18,099 bases of DNA from Desulfotomaculum sp. (GCA_003485325.1 DMZI01000075.1:7029-25127); one strand, 5' to 3'. Counted from the first letter of the stretch, positions 6,531 through 13,398 are shown. The notes: generated from the letters alone by a model not told the origin. A program made the numbers and translations.

Positions 6531-6605
6531 TGGTGGGGACAACTGGATTTGAACCAGTGACTTCCTGCTTGTAAGGCAGGCGCTCTCCCGCTGAGCTATG
6601 CCCCC
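6531..6605 (-). tRNA. tRNA-Val (UAC)
   Basis: Complete 75-nt cloverleaf with encoded CCA. Acceptor GGGGGCA pairs with TGTCCCC (one G-U), D-arm GCTC/GAGC, anticodon stem CCTGC/GCAGG with loop CTTACAA (anticodon TAC), T-arm ACTGG-TTCAAAT-CCAGT. It lies inside the 3.3-kb element, 55 bp from its right end. Its T-arm is identical to that of the tRNA-Val the element disrupted, while the acceptor stem differs. Confidence 0.93.
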
Positions 6606-6634
6606 TCTATGCTATGCCGCTGTAAGGAGATGTC

Positions 6635-6660
6635 GCCTTACATGATTAGGGTGTCTTGTC
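6635..6660 (-). repeat. Terminal inverted repeat, right end
   Basis: Reads GACAAGACACCCTAATCATG inward on the minus strand, the inverted partner of 3338-3365. Just inside it is a 7-bp hairpin, TGTAAGG/CCTTACA (6621-6642). Confidence 0.75.
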
Positions 6661-6712
6661 CCAGTGACCCCTTGCTTGTAAGGCAAGTGCTCTCCCGCTG
6701 AGCTAATCGCCC
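6661..6712 (-). pseudogene. 5' fragment of a split tRNA-Val (UAC)
   Basis: These 52 nt give the acceptor 5' strand GGGCGAT, D-arm GCTC/GAGC, anticodon arm CTTGC-CTTACAA-GCAAG (anticodon TAC), variable loop and the T-stem start CACTGG. The sequence then breaks into GACAAGACACCC, the element end. The rest of the tRNA is at 3313-3337. The fragment would still be transcribed between tRNA-Glu and the intact tRNA-Val but cannot mature. Confidence 0.88.
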
Positions 6713-6715
6713 TTT

Positions 6716-6791
6716 TGGTGACCCCACCGGGATTCGAACCCGGGTTACCGCCGTGAAAGGGCGGTGTCTTAGACCGCTTGACCATGGGGCC
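6716..6791 (-). tRNA. tRNA-Glu (UUC)
   Basis: A 76-nt cloverleaf with encoded CCA. Acceptor GGCCCCA/TGGGGTC, anticodon loop CTTTCAC (TTC), T-arm CCGGG-TTCGAAT-CCCGG. It is third in the operon, 3 bp upstream of the broken tRNA-Val. Confidence 0.95.
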
Positions 6792-6806
6792 AGATTAAAT
6801 TTTTGC

Positions 6807-6881
6807 TGGTGGGCCCACCAGGATTCGAACCTGGAACCTGCCGGTTATGAGCCGGTAGCTCTGCCGTTGAGCTATGGGCCC
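6807..6881 (-). tRNA. tRNA-Met (CAU)
   Basis: A 75-nt cloverleaf with encoded CCA. Acceptor GGGCCCA/TGGGCCC is perfect, anticodon loop CTCATAA (CAT), T-arm CCAGG-TTCGAAT-CCTGG. The first anticodon-stem pair is an A-C mismatch. A CAT anticodon can also mean a lysidine-modified tRNA-Ile; the overall form favours elongator Met. Confidence 0.9.
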
Positions 6882-6886
6882 GGAAA

Positions 6887-6961
6887 TGGCTCCCCGAGCA
6901 GGATTCGAACCTGCAACCCTCCGGTTAACAGCCGGATGCTCTACCGTTGAGCTATCGAGGA
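6887..6961 (-). tRNA. tRNA-Asn (GUU)
   Basis: A 75-nt cloverleaf with encoded CCA. Acceptor TCCTCGA/TCGGGGA, anticodon loop CTGTTAA (GTT), T-arm GCAGG-TTCGAAT-CCTGC. It is first in the operon, directly behind the promoter at 6974-7002. Confidence 0.95.
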
Positions 6962-6973
6962 ACAGCAAGATCA

Positions 6974-7002
6974 ATTATATACAAAAATTTTTACCGGGTC
7001 AA
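6974..7002 (-). promoter_or_regulatory. Strong promoter of the tRNA operon
   Basis: TTGACC (7002-6997) and TATAAT (6979-6974) on the minus strand with 17-bp spacing, near-consensus sigma-A type, ending 12 bp before tRNA-Asn. Confidence 0.85.
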
Positions 7003-7258
7003 TTAAATTTTAAAAGCCTTATATTTATTGCTATTGAAGTTTTAACCGCCTTAACTTCCTCCCGGCGCTCGTTTGATTTAAAGAGCCCCGCTATGTTTCT
7101 TTCTTGCATTTTTTAATGTTTTCCGCTGCAGGAAAAGAAAAATGATCACCGAAAATTTATTATACGTGAAGTTCGCTTTTTTACAAAGAAGAATTCTTTA
7201 CTCTTTGCAGGCGATTCCTTCTATTTTGGTAAAAATAATCCGGAAAGGATTGACTGAC

Positions 7259-8029
7259 GTGATCGATTATTCGGTACTCGATAACCCGCTGCTTTTACAG
7301 AATATTTTTTACCCGTACCCCGAAGTTACCCCCTGCCCTCCCGGCGCTGTTGATATTTTCGTGCCGGTTGAGAAAAACGTTTCCATATCCTGCCGCTTTT
7401 ATGCAGAAGATAAAAGCTGGCCAAATATACTTTATTTTCACGGCAATGGTGAGTTAGTTGGGGATTATGACGGCATTGCTCCCTATTACAATGAAAAAGG
7501 CCTCAATATCATGGTAGTTGATTACCGCGGTTACGGGGCAAGCGGGGGGTTCCCCAAATTTACATCTATGATCAGCGACGCCCACAGCGTATTCGGGGAG
7601 TTCAAAAAAATACTTTTGCGGCAGGGCTATGAAGGGGGCTTATGGGTCATGGGACGCTCCCTAGGCAGCGCCAGCGCCCTCGATTTGGCATACCACTGCC
7701 AGGACCAAATCAAGGGGCTGATCATCGAAAGCGGTTTTCCAAGCTTTGGCAGGCTTTTAAAAAGAAAGGGCATTGTTCCGCCGGGTACAAGCCTTGACGC
7801 TTTCAATGACGCCTGCCTGGCCAGGCTCGGCAAAATTTACCTGCCTGCGCTGGTTATGCACGGTCAGTACGACAGCCTTGTTCCTCTGCAGGAAGCGCAG
7901 GATCTGTTTGATGGTTTGGGATCCCCTGCAAAAAAAATGATCATCATTCCGGATGCTGACCACAATACGACGATGATGATCGGATTCGACCTTTACTTCG
8001 GTTATATAAATGAGTTTATAGAAAGCTGA
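7259..8029 (+). CDS. Alpha/beta hydrolase
   Basis: A 256-aa serine hydrolase of the alpha/beta fold. FHGNGE forms the oxyanion region, GRSLGS holds nucleophile S134, GQYDSLVP holds the acid D205 and DADHN holds H235. VVDYRGYGASGG is the usual strand after the oxyanion loop. Substrate unknown; this subgroup contains esterases, peptidases and thioesterases. No signal peptide is seen with the chosen start. I take GTG at 7259, 9 nt after AAAGGA, which gives MIDYSVLDNP. The frame is open up to an ATG at 7142, which would add 39 residues (MITENLLYVKFAFLQ and on), but that extension does not resemble the family. It converges with the next gene 18 bp away. Confidence 0.85.
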   Translation: MIDYSVLDNPLLLQNIFYPYPEVTPCPPGAVDIFVPVEKNVSISCRFYAEDKSWPNILYFHGNGELVGDYDGIAPYYNEKGLNIMVVDYRGYGASGGFPKFTSMISDAHSVFGEFKKILLRQGYEGGLWVMGRSLGSASALDLAYHCQDQIKGLIIESGFPSFGRLLKRKGIVPPGTSLDAFNDACLARLGKIYLPALVMHGQYDSLVPLQEAQDLFDGLGSPAKKMIIIPDADHNTTMMIGFDLYFGYINEFIES

Positions 8030-8047
8030 TTTTTTAAAGATCGTTTA

Positions 8048-8782
8048 TTAAAAAAACATTTGCACAGCCTGGAAGTTGCGCTTGATTAAGTCCTTACCCT
8101 GAACATAGCTTCCGTACTCTGTGGAATGGCCCGGGAGCAGGAATTCAATGTCAAGGGCGGATAGCCTGTTTATGCTTCTGGCAAGTTCCCGGTGATCCCC
8201 GCCCATCAAATCGGTTCTGCCGATGCTCCCGAAAAATAAAACGTCGCCTGTGAACAAGACCTTTTCATCCGGCCAGTAAAAGCATAATGAGCCTGGTGAA
8301 TGGCCCGGCGAACGAAACACCTGCAGGGAAATTTTGCCCAGTTTAAGCTCGCCTTCATCGAGTAAAATAACCGGTTTGATTTCATCAAGCAAATTTCCGT
8401 AAAAACTGCGCATTCCTTCTTTTGATTCCAGCAGAAATTCGTATTCTTTATTGGGAAAAGCAATAAAGGGATGATTATCCCCTTTGTTCATTTTTATGAT
8501 ATCTTTACACGCTGAGCAATGATCGGAATGAAAATGGGTAATCAAAATCAGGCCGATTTCCTCAACCTTAAAACCGTCGCCTGAAAGCGCCGCAAGCATC
8601 TGTTTGGCGCATGGTTCGCGGTACTCGTTGACAGTATTTCCGGGGTCAATCAATACATGGGGATGTTCGCCTTCCAAAACTCCGGAGATAAGGTAAGTGT
8701 TGCAGTTGTTCCCTCTTCCCCACCAAAAGTAGCAGAACAGGTTGTCTGAAATTCTTAACGTTTTGTAATTTCTATATGCCAT
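8048..8782 (-). CDS. Metallo-beta-lactamase-fold hydrolase
   Basis: A 244-aa MBL-fold protein of the glyoxalase II-like group. THFHSDH supplies H83, H85, D87 and H88, SPGHSPGS supplies H161, FTGDVLF supplies bridging D180, and LPGHS supplies H219, so a complete dinuclear metal site is present. These enzymes hydrolyse thioesters or other esters; the substrate cannot be read from sequence. It is cytosolic, with no signal peptide. AAGGAGG lies 15 nt before the ATG, a rather long spacing, but no better start is present. It is divergent from the 186-aa gene at 8888 and shares a 100-bp promoter region with it. Confidence 0.9.
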   Translation of the reverse strand: MAYRNYKTLRISDNLFCYFWWGRGNNCNTYLISGVLEGEHPHVLIDPGNTVNEYREPCAKQMLAALSGDGFKVEEIGLILITHFHSDHCSACKDIIKMNKGDNHPFIAFPNKEYEFLLESKEGMRSFYGNLLDEIKPVILLDEGELKLGKISLQVFRSPGHSPGSLCFYWPDEKVLFTGDVLFFGSIGRTDLMGGDHRELARSINRLSALDIEFLLPGHSTEYGSYVQGKDLIKRNFQAVQMFF

Positions 8783-8887
8783 AAATAGTCCGGACAGCCT
8801 CCTTAGTTTTGTTTCCCTTTTGCAGAATTATATTATAAAATGAATAGGAAAGCTATAAATCCGGCGAGTAAAATGAGGTGACAAAAG

Positions 8888-9448
8888 GTGGAAAGAATAA
8901 AGAGCGCTTGGGAAATCGCCATGGAAAGGGCCGCCAGCAGATCATCGGTCAAACCGGAAGAGCTGAAAAAGCAGAACGAGGAAAAAGGCCTTATAATCGG
9001 AAAGGCCCTTGCAGACAAGTTCTTAAGTGATTTGGATAAAAACCGGCTTAAAGCTGACCTGGGAAAATACGGAGAGGAAGAGAGGCCTTTTATTGTTAAA
9101 GGCGCCCGGAAAGCTTTGATAGAATCACTTGAACTTGGCGATTACGAAAAGCTGGAAGGTGTTATCGAAGGGCTCTGCAGCCTTGCGGGAGATGACCGCC
9201 CGAAGGAGATCAAGGGCAGGTTATTTCTGATTTACGACAATTATACAGGTATTTATAAAAAGAGTTCGGAGAAGTTTCAGGCTGCAGGCAGAAAAATACT
9301 GAACAGATATGGGATTTCCGGTGATGCGGTAAAAGCTATTAATCCGAGTGTTTTTAACGAAGAATTAAAGCAAATTAACCGGGATGATCTCTTGCCCCTG
9401 GAAAAAGAGTATGAAGAATTAAAAAAGGAACTGTTAAATCTAATCTAA
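8888..9448 (+). CDS. Hypothetical helical cytosolic protein
   Basis: A 186-aa, highly charged, almost wholly helical protein with no Cys-rich motif, signal peptide or membrane segment. I do not recognise the family. The start is GTG at 8888, 8 nt after GAGGTGA, and gives MERIKSAWEIAMERAASRSS. The C-terminus (PLEKEYEELKKELLNLI) looks like a coiled coil. It stands alone, divergent from the MBL hydrolase. Codon use and ribosome site support a real gene. Confidence 0.8.
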   Translation: MERIKSAWEIAMERAASRSSVKPEELKKQNEEKGLIIGKALADKFLSDLDKNRLKADLGKYGEEERPFIVKGARKALIESLELGDYEKLEGVIEGLCSLAGDDRPKEIKGRLFLIYDNYTGIYKKSSEKFQAAGRKILNRYGISGDAVKAINPSVFNEELKQINRDDLLPLEKEYEELKKELLNLI

Positions 9449-9520
9449 GCTCTATTTTTCTATAGTTTTATTGAAATGTCGTTTAAATGAAGTCCTTGTC
9501 TAAATTAATTAAATTTTTAG

Positions 9521-9537
9521 ATATGTCATTGACATAT
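9521..9537. promoter_or_regulatory. Palindromic operator candidate over the -35
   Basis: ATATGTCA-T-TGACATAT, a perfect 8-bp inverted repeat with a 1-nt centre, overlapping the TTGACA -35 of the promoter at 9529-9557. Its position fits a dimeric repressor that blocks RNA polymerase; the regulator is unknown. Confidence 0.5.
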
Positions 9538-9557
9538 TAATATTAATTGAATACACT
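9529..9557 (+). promoter_or_regulatory. Promoter of the PNPOx-like gene
   Basis: TTGACA (9529-9534), 17 bp, TACACT (9552-9557). The -35 is perfect and the -10 matches four of six. It lies about 30 bp upstream of the start codon at 9589. Confidence 0.65.
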
Positions 9558-9588
9558 TAATTTATAAATTTTGAGGGAGGTAGTTAAA

Positions 9589-10008
9589 ATGGCAAAAATG
9601 CCTAAGGAAGTAATGGATACGTTTGGCGATCTGTCATGTCCTAAAGCAATGGCCACAGTTGACGCTGACGGCAACTTGAACAACACACCAATTGGGAGTA
9701 CAACTGCCATTGATGATGAAACTCTTGCTTTTGCGGATCTATATGGGGTTGCAACCAGAACGATGAAGAATCTGGACGCCACTAAAAAAGTAGCAGTAAC
9801 GGCTTTTAAAGTATCTCTGGCGCCGCCCTTTATCGCTTTCCAGGTAAAAGGGACATTCCAGGGATTCCAGACCTCCGGCCCGTTGTATGATACTTTCGCC
9901 AAGCTTTTAAAGGAATCGACCGGGTTGGACATCAAGGGTGTCGGAACAATAAAAGTTGATGAAGTTTTCAATTGTTCTCCGTTAGAGCCGGGAAAGAAAA
10001 TGGCATAA
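9589..10008 (+). CDS. Pyridoxamine 5'-phosphate oxidase-like FMN-binding protein
   Basis: A 139-aa split-barrel flavin protein of the PNPOx-like superfamily. The start region MAKMPKEVMDTFGDLSCPKAMATVDADGNLNNTPIGSTTAID is typical: strand, turn, then a stretch that contacts FMN. TMKNLDATKKVAVTAF and VKGTFQGFQTSGPLYD continue the barrel. Such short members bind FMN and are often anaerobe redox proteins of unknown substrate; true PNP oxidase in vitamin B6 synthesis is longer. The start is ATG 9589, 8 nt after GGGAGG, rather than the in-frame TTG at 9571, which precedes the ribosome site. It is monocistronic, with its own promoter and terminator and a palindromic operator candidate, so it is probably regulated. 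Confidence 0.88.
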   Translation: MAKMPKEVMDTFGDLSCPKAMATVDADGNLNNTPIGSTTAIDDETLAFADLYGVATRTMKNLDATKKVAVTAFKVSLAPPFIAFQVKGTFQGFQTSGPLYDTFAKLLKESTGLDIKGVGTIKVDEVFNCSPLEPGKKMA

Positions 10009-10056
10009 AATATAAGTTATAATAAAGGATCAGGAAAAAATATCCGTACAATGAGT

Positions 10057-10090
10057 AAGGCTGTTAGAAAGTTAACAGCCTTATTTTATT
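10057..10090 (+). terminator. Intrinsic terminator
   Basis: AAGGCTGTTA (10057-10066) pairs perfectly with TAACAGCCTT (10073-10082), followed by ATTTTATT. It closes the PNPOx-like gene. Confidence 0.85.
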
Positions 10091-10103
10091 AGCGCCGGAC
10101 AGA

Positions 10104-10175
10104 CACAAGGGGACGACCCATTTTAACTTGACAGCATCCGCAGGGAAAGATTCTTGCTAAGACCGACCCCTTGTG
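10104..10175. repeat. REP-like palindromic element
   Basis: CACAAGGGG (10104-10112) and CCCCTTGTG (10167-10175) are perfect 9-bp inverted repeats, with partial pairing continuing inward (ACGACC versus GACCGA). The ~72-bp unit resembles small intergenic palindromes marked by ACAAGGGGAC that I associate from memory with related genomes. Its right arm forms part of the rpmE promoter spacer. Confidence 0.5.
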
Positions 10176-10182
10176 CTATAAT
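10154..10182 (+). promoter_or_regulatory. Promoter of the rpmE-yqhQ-prfA-prmC cluster
   Basis: TTGCTA (10154-10159), 17 bp, TATAAT (10177-10182). A better -35 (TTGACA near 10128) is too far away. The spacer contains the right arm of the palindrome at 10104-10175. Confidence 0.65.
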
Positions 10183-10218
10183 CTTTAAGGTCTTAAAGAA
10201 ATAAAGAGGAGTTTTTAG

Positions 10219-10419
10219 ATGAAAAAAGATATCCATCCCCAGTATCACAAAGCAAAGATAACCTGCATCTGCGGTGAAACATTTGAAACGGGATCCACCA
10301 AAAAGGAAGTGCGCGTGGAAATATGCTCCAAGTGCCATCCTTTTTATACCGGTTCGCAGCGGACTGTAGAGACAGGCGGACGGGCGGATCGCTTCCGTAA
10401 AAAATACGGCCTGAAATAA
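10219..10419 (+). CDS. rpmE: 50S ribosomal protein L31, zinc-binding type
   Basis: A 66-aa bacterial L31. Four cysteines (C16, C18, C36, C39 in ITCICGETF and EICSKCHPFYTG) form the zinc ribbon of the type A form, which many bacteria swap for a Cys-less paralogue when zinc is scarce. HPFYTGSQRTVETGGRADRFRKKYG is the family's hallmark end. L31 bridges the small and large subunits. The start is ATG, 8 nt after GAGGAG. It is the first gene of a translation-related cluster and has its own promoter. Confidence 0.98.
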   Translation: MKKDIHPQYHKAKITCICGETFETGSTKKEVRVEICSKCHPFYTGSQRTVETGGRADRFRKKYGLK

Positions 10420-10462
10420 TGCCTGAAACAACCCAAAAAGGTTTGATAAGGGGTTTTAATTG

Positions 10463-11341
10463 ATGGGCTCTGTTCAATACGGAGGCCAGGCTGTTATAGA
10501 GGGTGTAATGATGCGGGGACCAGGTTCGTGGGCTGTTGCTGTGCGTCGTCCCGATCAGAGTATCGCCCTGGATCTGAACCCTGTAAGTTCAATCAGTAAA
10601 AAGATATCAATCCTCGGATGGCCTTTTGTGCGCGGTACCATAGTGCTTTTCGAGTCGCTGATGATCGGCTTGAAGGCTCTGAGCTACTCGGCGGAACAGG
10701 CGACAGGCGAGGAAGAGGAAATAAAAGGCTGGGAGATGGGGCTGACTTTGCTGGTCGCCTTTGCCTTGGCCATATTGCTTTTTGTCGTTTTGCCCACCGG
10801 GATTACACATTACCTGGTTTCCGGCGTCAAGAGCAATTTTTTGCAGAATCTGATCGAGGGCGCAATCCGGTTTCTGGTCTTTATCCTTTATGTATACGGT
10901 GTTGGGCGGTTGCCTGATATCCGCCGGGTTTTTCAGTACCACGGCGCTGAGCACAAGGTAATCAACACCTTTGAAGCCGGAGAGGAATTAACGGTCGACA
11001 ATGTTTTAAAACACTCAACCTACCATCCCCGCTGCGGAACCAGTTTTTTGCTTATTGTTCTGGTTTTGAGCATCTTTTTGTTTTCACTTCTTCCGGGAAA
11101 AATATTTCTATGGAGGGTTCTTTCCCGGATTGTGCTGCTGCCCGTTTTAGCGGGGCTTTCCTATGAACTGCTCAAATTCTCGGCCGCCTACCAGAATTTT
11201 TTTATTTGCCGGTTGTTTATTGGGCCGGGGCGCTGGCTGCAGAAACTGACCACGGGGGAGCCGGACGGGGAGCAGGCTGAGGTGGCTATTTCAGCCCTGC
11301 AGGCGGTTTTACCTAAAGAAGGTGAAATTATTGTTCGATAA
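10463..11341 (+). CDS. yqhQ: DUF1385 membrane protein YqhQ
   Basis: A 292-aa member of the DUF1385/YqhQ family. The N-terminal YGGQAVIEGVMMRGP and the later FQYHGAEHKVINTFEAGEEL and HPRCGTSFL blocks are its signature; His, Glu and Cys residues there suggest metal binding, but no activity is established to my knowledge. Four membrane helices are visible (about 93-116, 130-149, 193-213 and 217-240). ATG 10463 follows AAGGGG by 9 nt; an adjacent in-frame TTG at 10460 is an alternative. In Firmicutes the gene commonly sits between rpmE and prfA as here. Its end overlaps the start of prfA, so translation is probably coupled. Confidence 0.93.
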   Translation: MGSVQYGGQAVIEGVMMRGPGSWAVAVRRPDQSIALDLNPVSSISKKISILGWPFVRGTIVLFESLMIGLKALSYSAEQATGEEEEIKGWEMGLTLLVAFALAILLFVVLPTGITHYLVSGVKSNFLQNLIEGAIRFLVFILYVYGVGRLPDIRRVFQYHGAEHKVINTFEAGEELTVDNVLKHSTYHPRCGTSFLLIVLVLSIFLFSLLPGKIFLWRVLSRIVLLPVLAGLSYELLKFSAAYQNFFICRLFIGPGRWLQKLTTGEPDGEQAEVAISALQAVLPKEGEIIVR

Positions 11342-12404
11342 ACTTGATGCTTTGGAAGAGCGTTACGACTATTTAAATAAATTAATCGGTGATCCAGAGG
11401 TTATCGCCGATTACGAACACTGGCAGCAGTATATCAAAGCCCACTCGGAACTCAACGACGTGGTGACCCTTTACCGGGACTATAAAAAGATCCTTCAGGA
11501 GATAGAGGGAACCAATGAAATGCTCGCGGGAGATATTGAGGATGAGGATTTCCGGGAACTGGCCGAAGCCGAGCTGAATCAGCTGCAGGAAAAAAAGGAT
11601 TTGTTGAAAAAAAGGCTGCGCGTTCTTTTGCTGCCCCGCGATCCTGACGATGAGAAAAATGTGGTCATGGAAATCAGGGCCGGCACGGGTGGTGAGGAAG
11701 CGGCGCTGTTTGCGGCGGACCTGTTCCGCATGTATATACGTTACGCCGAGCAAATGGGCTGGAAATGTGAAATAATGAGCACAAGCCCCACTGACCTTGG
11801 AGGAATTAAAGAAATCATTTTCCTTATCGAGGGAAAGGGAGCATACAGCAGGTTGAAATTTGAAAGCGGGGTGCACAGGGTGCAACGGATTCCGACTACT
11901 GAATCCGGCGGGCGGATTCATACTTCCGCGGCGACGGTGGCGGTTTTGCCTGAAGCACAGGAAGTGGATGTGGATATTAACCCTGACGACCTGCGTATTG
12001 ATGTCTTTTGCTCCACAGGGCCGGGGGGGCAGTCGGTGAATACAACACAATCAGCGGTAAGGATTACCCACCTCCCGTCGGGAATTATAGTAAGCTGCCA
12101 GGATGAAAAAAGCCAGCATAAAAACAAGGACAAAGCGATGAAAGTGTTGCGGGCCAGGTTGCTCGACCGTGTTCAGGAAGAGCAGCGGGAAAAGACTGCC
12201 AGCATGCGCAAACTTCAGGTAGGCAGCGGGGACCGCAGCGAAAGGGTCCGGACCTATAATTTTCCCCAGAACAGGGTTACCGACCACCGGATCGGTTATA
12301 CGAGTCACCGTCTGAACGAAATAATGATTGGTGAACTGAACGATATCATTGCTAATTTGATGGAAGCTGACCAGTCCGAACGTCTCCAGCAGATAAGTGT
12401 CTGA
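11331..12404 (+). CDS. prfA: Peptide chain release factor 1
   Basis: RF1 ends translation at UAA and UAG. The 357-aa protein has the full domain order: N-terminal helical domain, codon-reading domain with RIPTTESGGRIHTSA, and GPGGQSVNTTQSAVR with the universal GGQ (Q234) that enters the peptidyl transferase centre. The PTT tripeptide (188-190) is the RF1 form of the stop-codon reader; RF2 would have SPF. I choose TTG at 11331, 6 nt after AAGGTG, giving MFDKLDALEERYD, which matches the family start; GTG at 11322 would add three residues. It overlaps yqhQ by 11 nt and is followed by prmC after 5 nt. Confidence 0.97.
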   Translation: MFDKLDALEERYDYLNKLIGDPEVIADYEHWQQYIKAHSELNDVVTLYRDYKKILQEIEGTNEMLAGDIEDEDFRELAEAELNQLQEKKDLLKKRLRVLLLPRDPDDEKNVVMEIRAGTGGEEAALFAADLFRMYIRYAEQMGWKCEIMSTSPTDLGGIKEIIFLIEGKGAYSRLKFESGVHRVQRIPTTESGGRIHTSAATVAVLPEAQEVDVDINPDDLRIDVFCSTGPGGQSVNTTQSAVRITHLPSGIIVSCQDEKSQHKNKDKAMKVLRARLLDRVQEEQREKTASMRKLQVGSGDRSERVRTYNFPQNRVTDHRIGYTSHRLNEIMIGELNDIIANLMEADQSERLQQISV

Positions 12405-12409
12405 TCCTT

Positions 12410-13297
12410 ATGCCGGGTAAATTAAAAAGCCGAAACAGAAATATAAATTGGGCGCTGGCCTGGGCCAAGGCCTATCTTAATGATCGCGGCATAAAAGACC
12501 CTTATCTTGACGCCCAGGTTCTTTTAGCCCATTGCCTGGGTATGGACATAGTCGGTCTGTACCGGGAAGGCGAGCGGCAGTTAAGCCTTCAGGAATCAGA
12601 CGCATTTTGCAAGCTGGTACAAAGAAGGGGAAAAAATGAACCTGTGGCTTATCTGACAGGCCGCAAGGAATTTATGGGCCTGGTTTTTGAAGTTTCCCGG
12701 GATGTTTTGATCCCCCGGCCGGAAACCGAGCTTTTGGTTGAAAAAGCTCTTGAACTGTATTCAAGATATTGGCCGGGCAAGCCTTTAATTTTTGCTGATA
12801 TAGGGACGGGATGCGGAAACATTGCGGTTAGTTTGGCCAGGGAACTCCCGCTTTCTAAAATATATGCCGTGGATATATCTCCCTGTGCCCTTAAAATTGC
12901 TGAAAAGAACGCCGGCGTTCACGGGGTTCGGGAGAAGATGATTTTTAGCCGGGGCGATCTGTTGGCTCCCCTGGACGGGTTAGGGCTGGAGGGAAAGATT
13001 AATCTAATCACAGCCAACCTGCCGTATATTAAAACATCCGGGATAAGCAGCCTGATGCCTGACGTCGGCCTGTATGAGCCCAGGGAAGCGCTTGACGGAG
13101 GCCCGGACGGTCTGGATTTGTACAGGCGTCTGATTCCTTGGTCATTATGTTATTTAACTCAGCCCGGTTTTCTTTTAATGGAGATAGACCCGGAACAAGG
13201 AAGGGAAATTGCGTCTTATCTGTCCATTTCCAGATGGAAGTTTGAATGCTTAAGCGATCTTGCGGGACGGGATAGGCTGGTTATTGCCTGTCCTTAA
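12410..13297 (+). CDS. prmC: Release factor glutamine methyltransferase
   Basis: PrmC (HemK) uses S-adenosylmethionine to N5-methylate the glutamine of the GGQ motif in release factors, including the one encoded immediately upstream. The 295-aa protein has the N-terminal helical substrate domain, VLIPRPETELLVE (99-111), a SAM-binding FADIGTGCGNIAVSLA (128-143) and the catalytic N-x-P-Y loop, here NLPY (203-206). The family usually has NPPY, so residue 204 is Leu instead of Pro; the essential Asn, Pro and Tyr are kept. YEPREALDGGPDGLDLYR follows as usual. There is no clear ribosome site, as the ATG lies 5 nt after the prfA stop, consistent with translational coupling. Two terminators follow. 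Confidence 0.95.
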   Translation: MPGKLKSRNRNINWALAWAKAYLNDRGIKDPYLDAQVLLAHCLGMDIVGLYREGERQLSLQESDAFCKLVQRRGKNEPVAYLTGRKEFMGLVFEVSRDVLIPRPETELLVEKALELYSRYWPGKPLIFADIGTGCGNIAVSLARELPLSKIYAVDISPCALKIAEKNAGVHGVREKMIFSRGDLLAPLDGLGLEGKINLITANLPYIKTSGISSLMPDVGLYEPREALDGGPDGLDLYRRLIPWSLCYLTQPGFLLMEIDPEQGREIASYLSISRWKFECLSDLAGRDRLVIACP

Positions 13298-13316
13298 ATA
13301 TCTGTTTACTATAACT

Positions 13317-13365
13317 AAGAGGCGGAAAGGTTCACACAAAGTGAACTCAACTTCCCGCCTCTTTT
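13317..13365 (+). terminator. Terminator of the prfA-prmC cluster
   Basis: AAGAGGCGG (13317-13325) pairs with CCGCCTCTT (13355-13363), with an inner GTTCAC/GTGAAC stem and a short T tail. Confidence 0.8.
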
Positions 13366-13398
13366 AAACGTCCATAAAAAGGACGTTATTTTTATTTT
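13366..13398 (+). terminator. Second, tandem terminator
   Basis: AACGTCC (13367-13373) pairs with GGACGTT (13381-13387), followed by ATTTTTATTTT. It lies directly behind the first terminator and backs it up. Confidence 0.7.

Larger units (their letters stand above)
3338..6660. mobile_element. 3.3-kb element inserted in tRNA-Val, with inverted terminal repeats
   Basis: The element splits a tRNA-Val gene and is bounded by CC on both sides (3336-3337 and 6661-6662). Its ends are imperfect inverted repeats: GTCAAAGCACTCTAATC on the plus strand from 3338, and GACAAGACACCCTAATC on the minus strand from 6660; about 20 of 24 aligned positions agree over CCATGATAAG versus CATGTAAG, allowing two 1-nt gaps. 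Content: a secreted protease operon (itself interrupted), a broken coiled-coil gene, structured intergenic DNA, and an intact tRNA-Val with terminator. No transposase or integrase is encoded, so mobility would have to come in trans. The AT-rich protease region differs from the flanking chromosome. Confidence 0.75.

Noticed and set aside
6753..7116. Two open frames on the plus strand (65 and 80 codons)
   Set aside because: They are antisense reads through tRNA-Glu, tRNA-Met and tRNA-Asn, a common annotation artefact.
7142..7258. Longer N-terminus for the alpha/beta hydrolase
   Set aside because: The added 39 residues do not resemble the family, and GTG 7259 has a better ribosome site.
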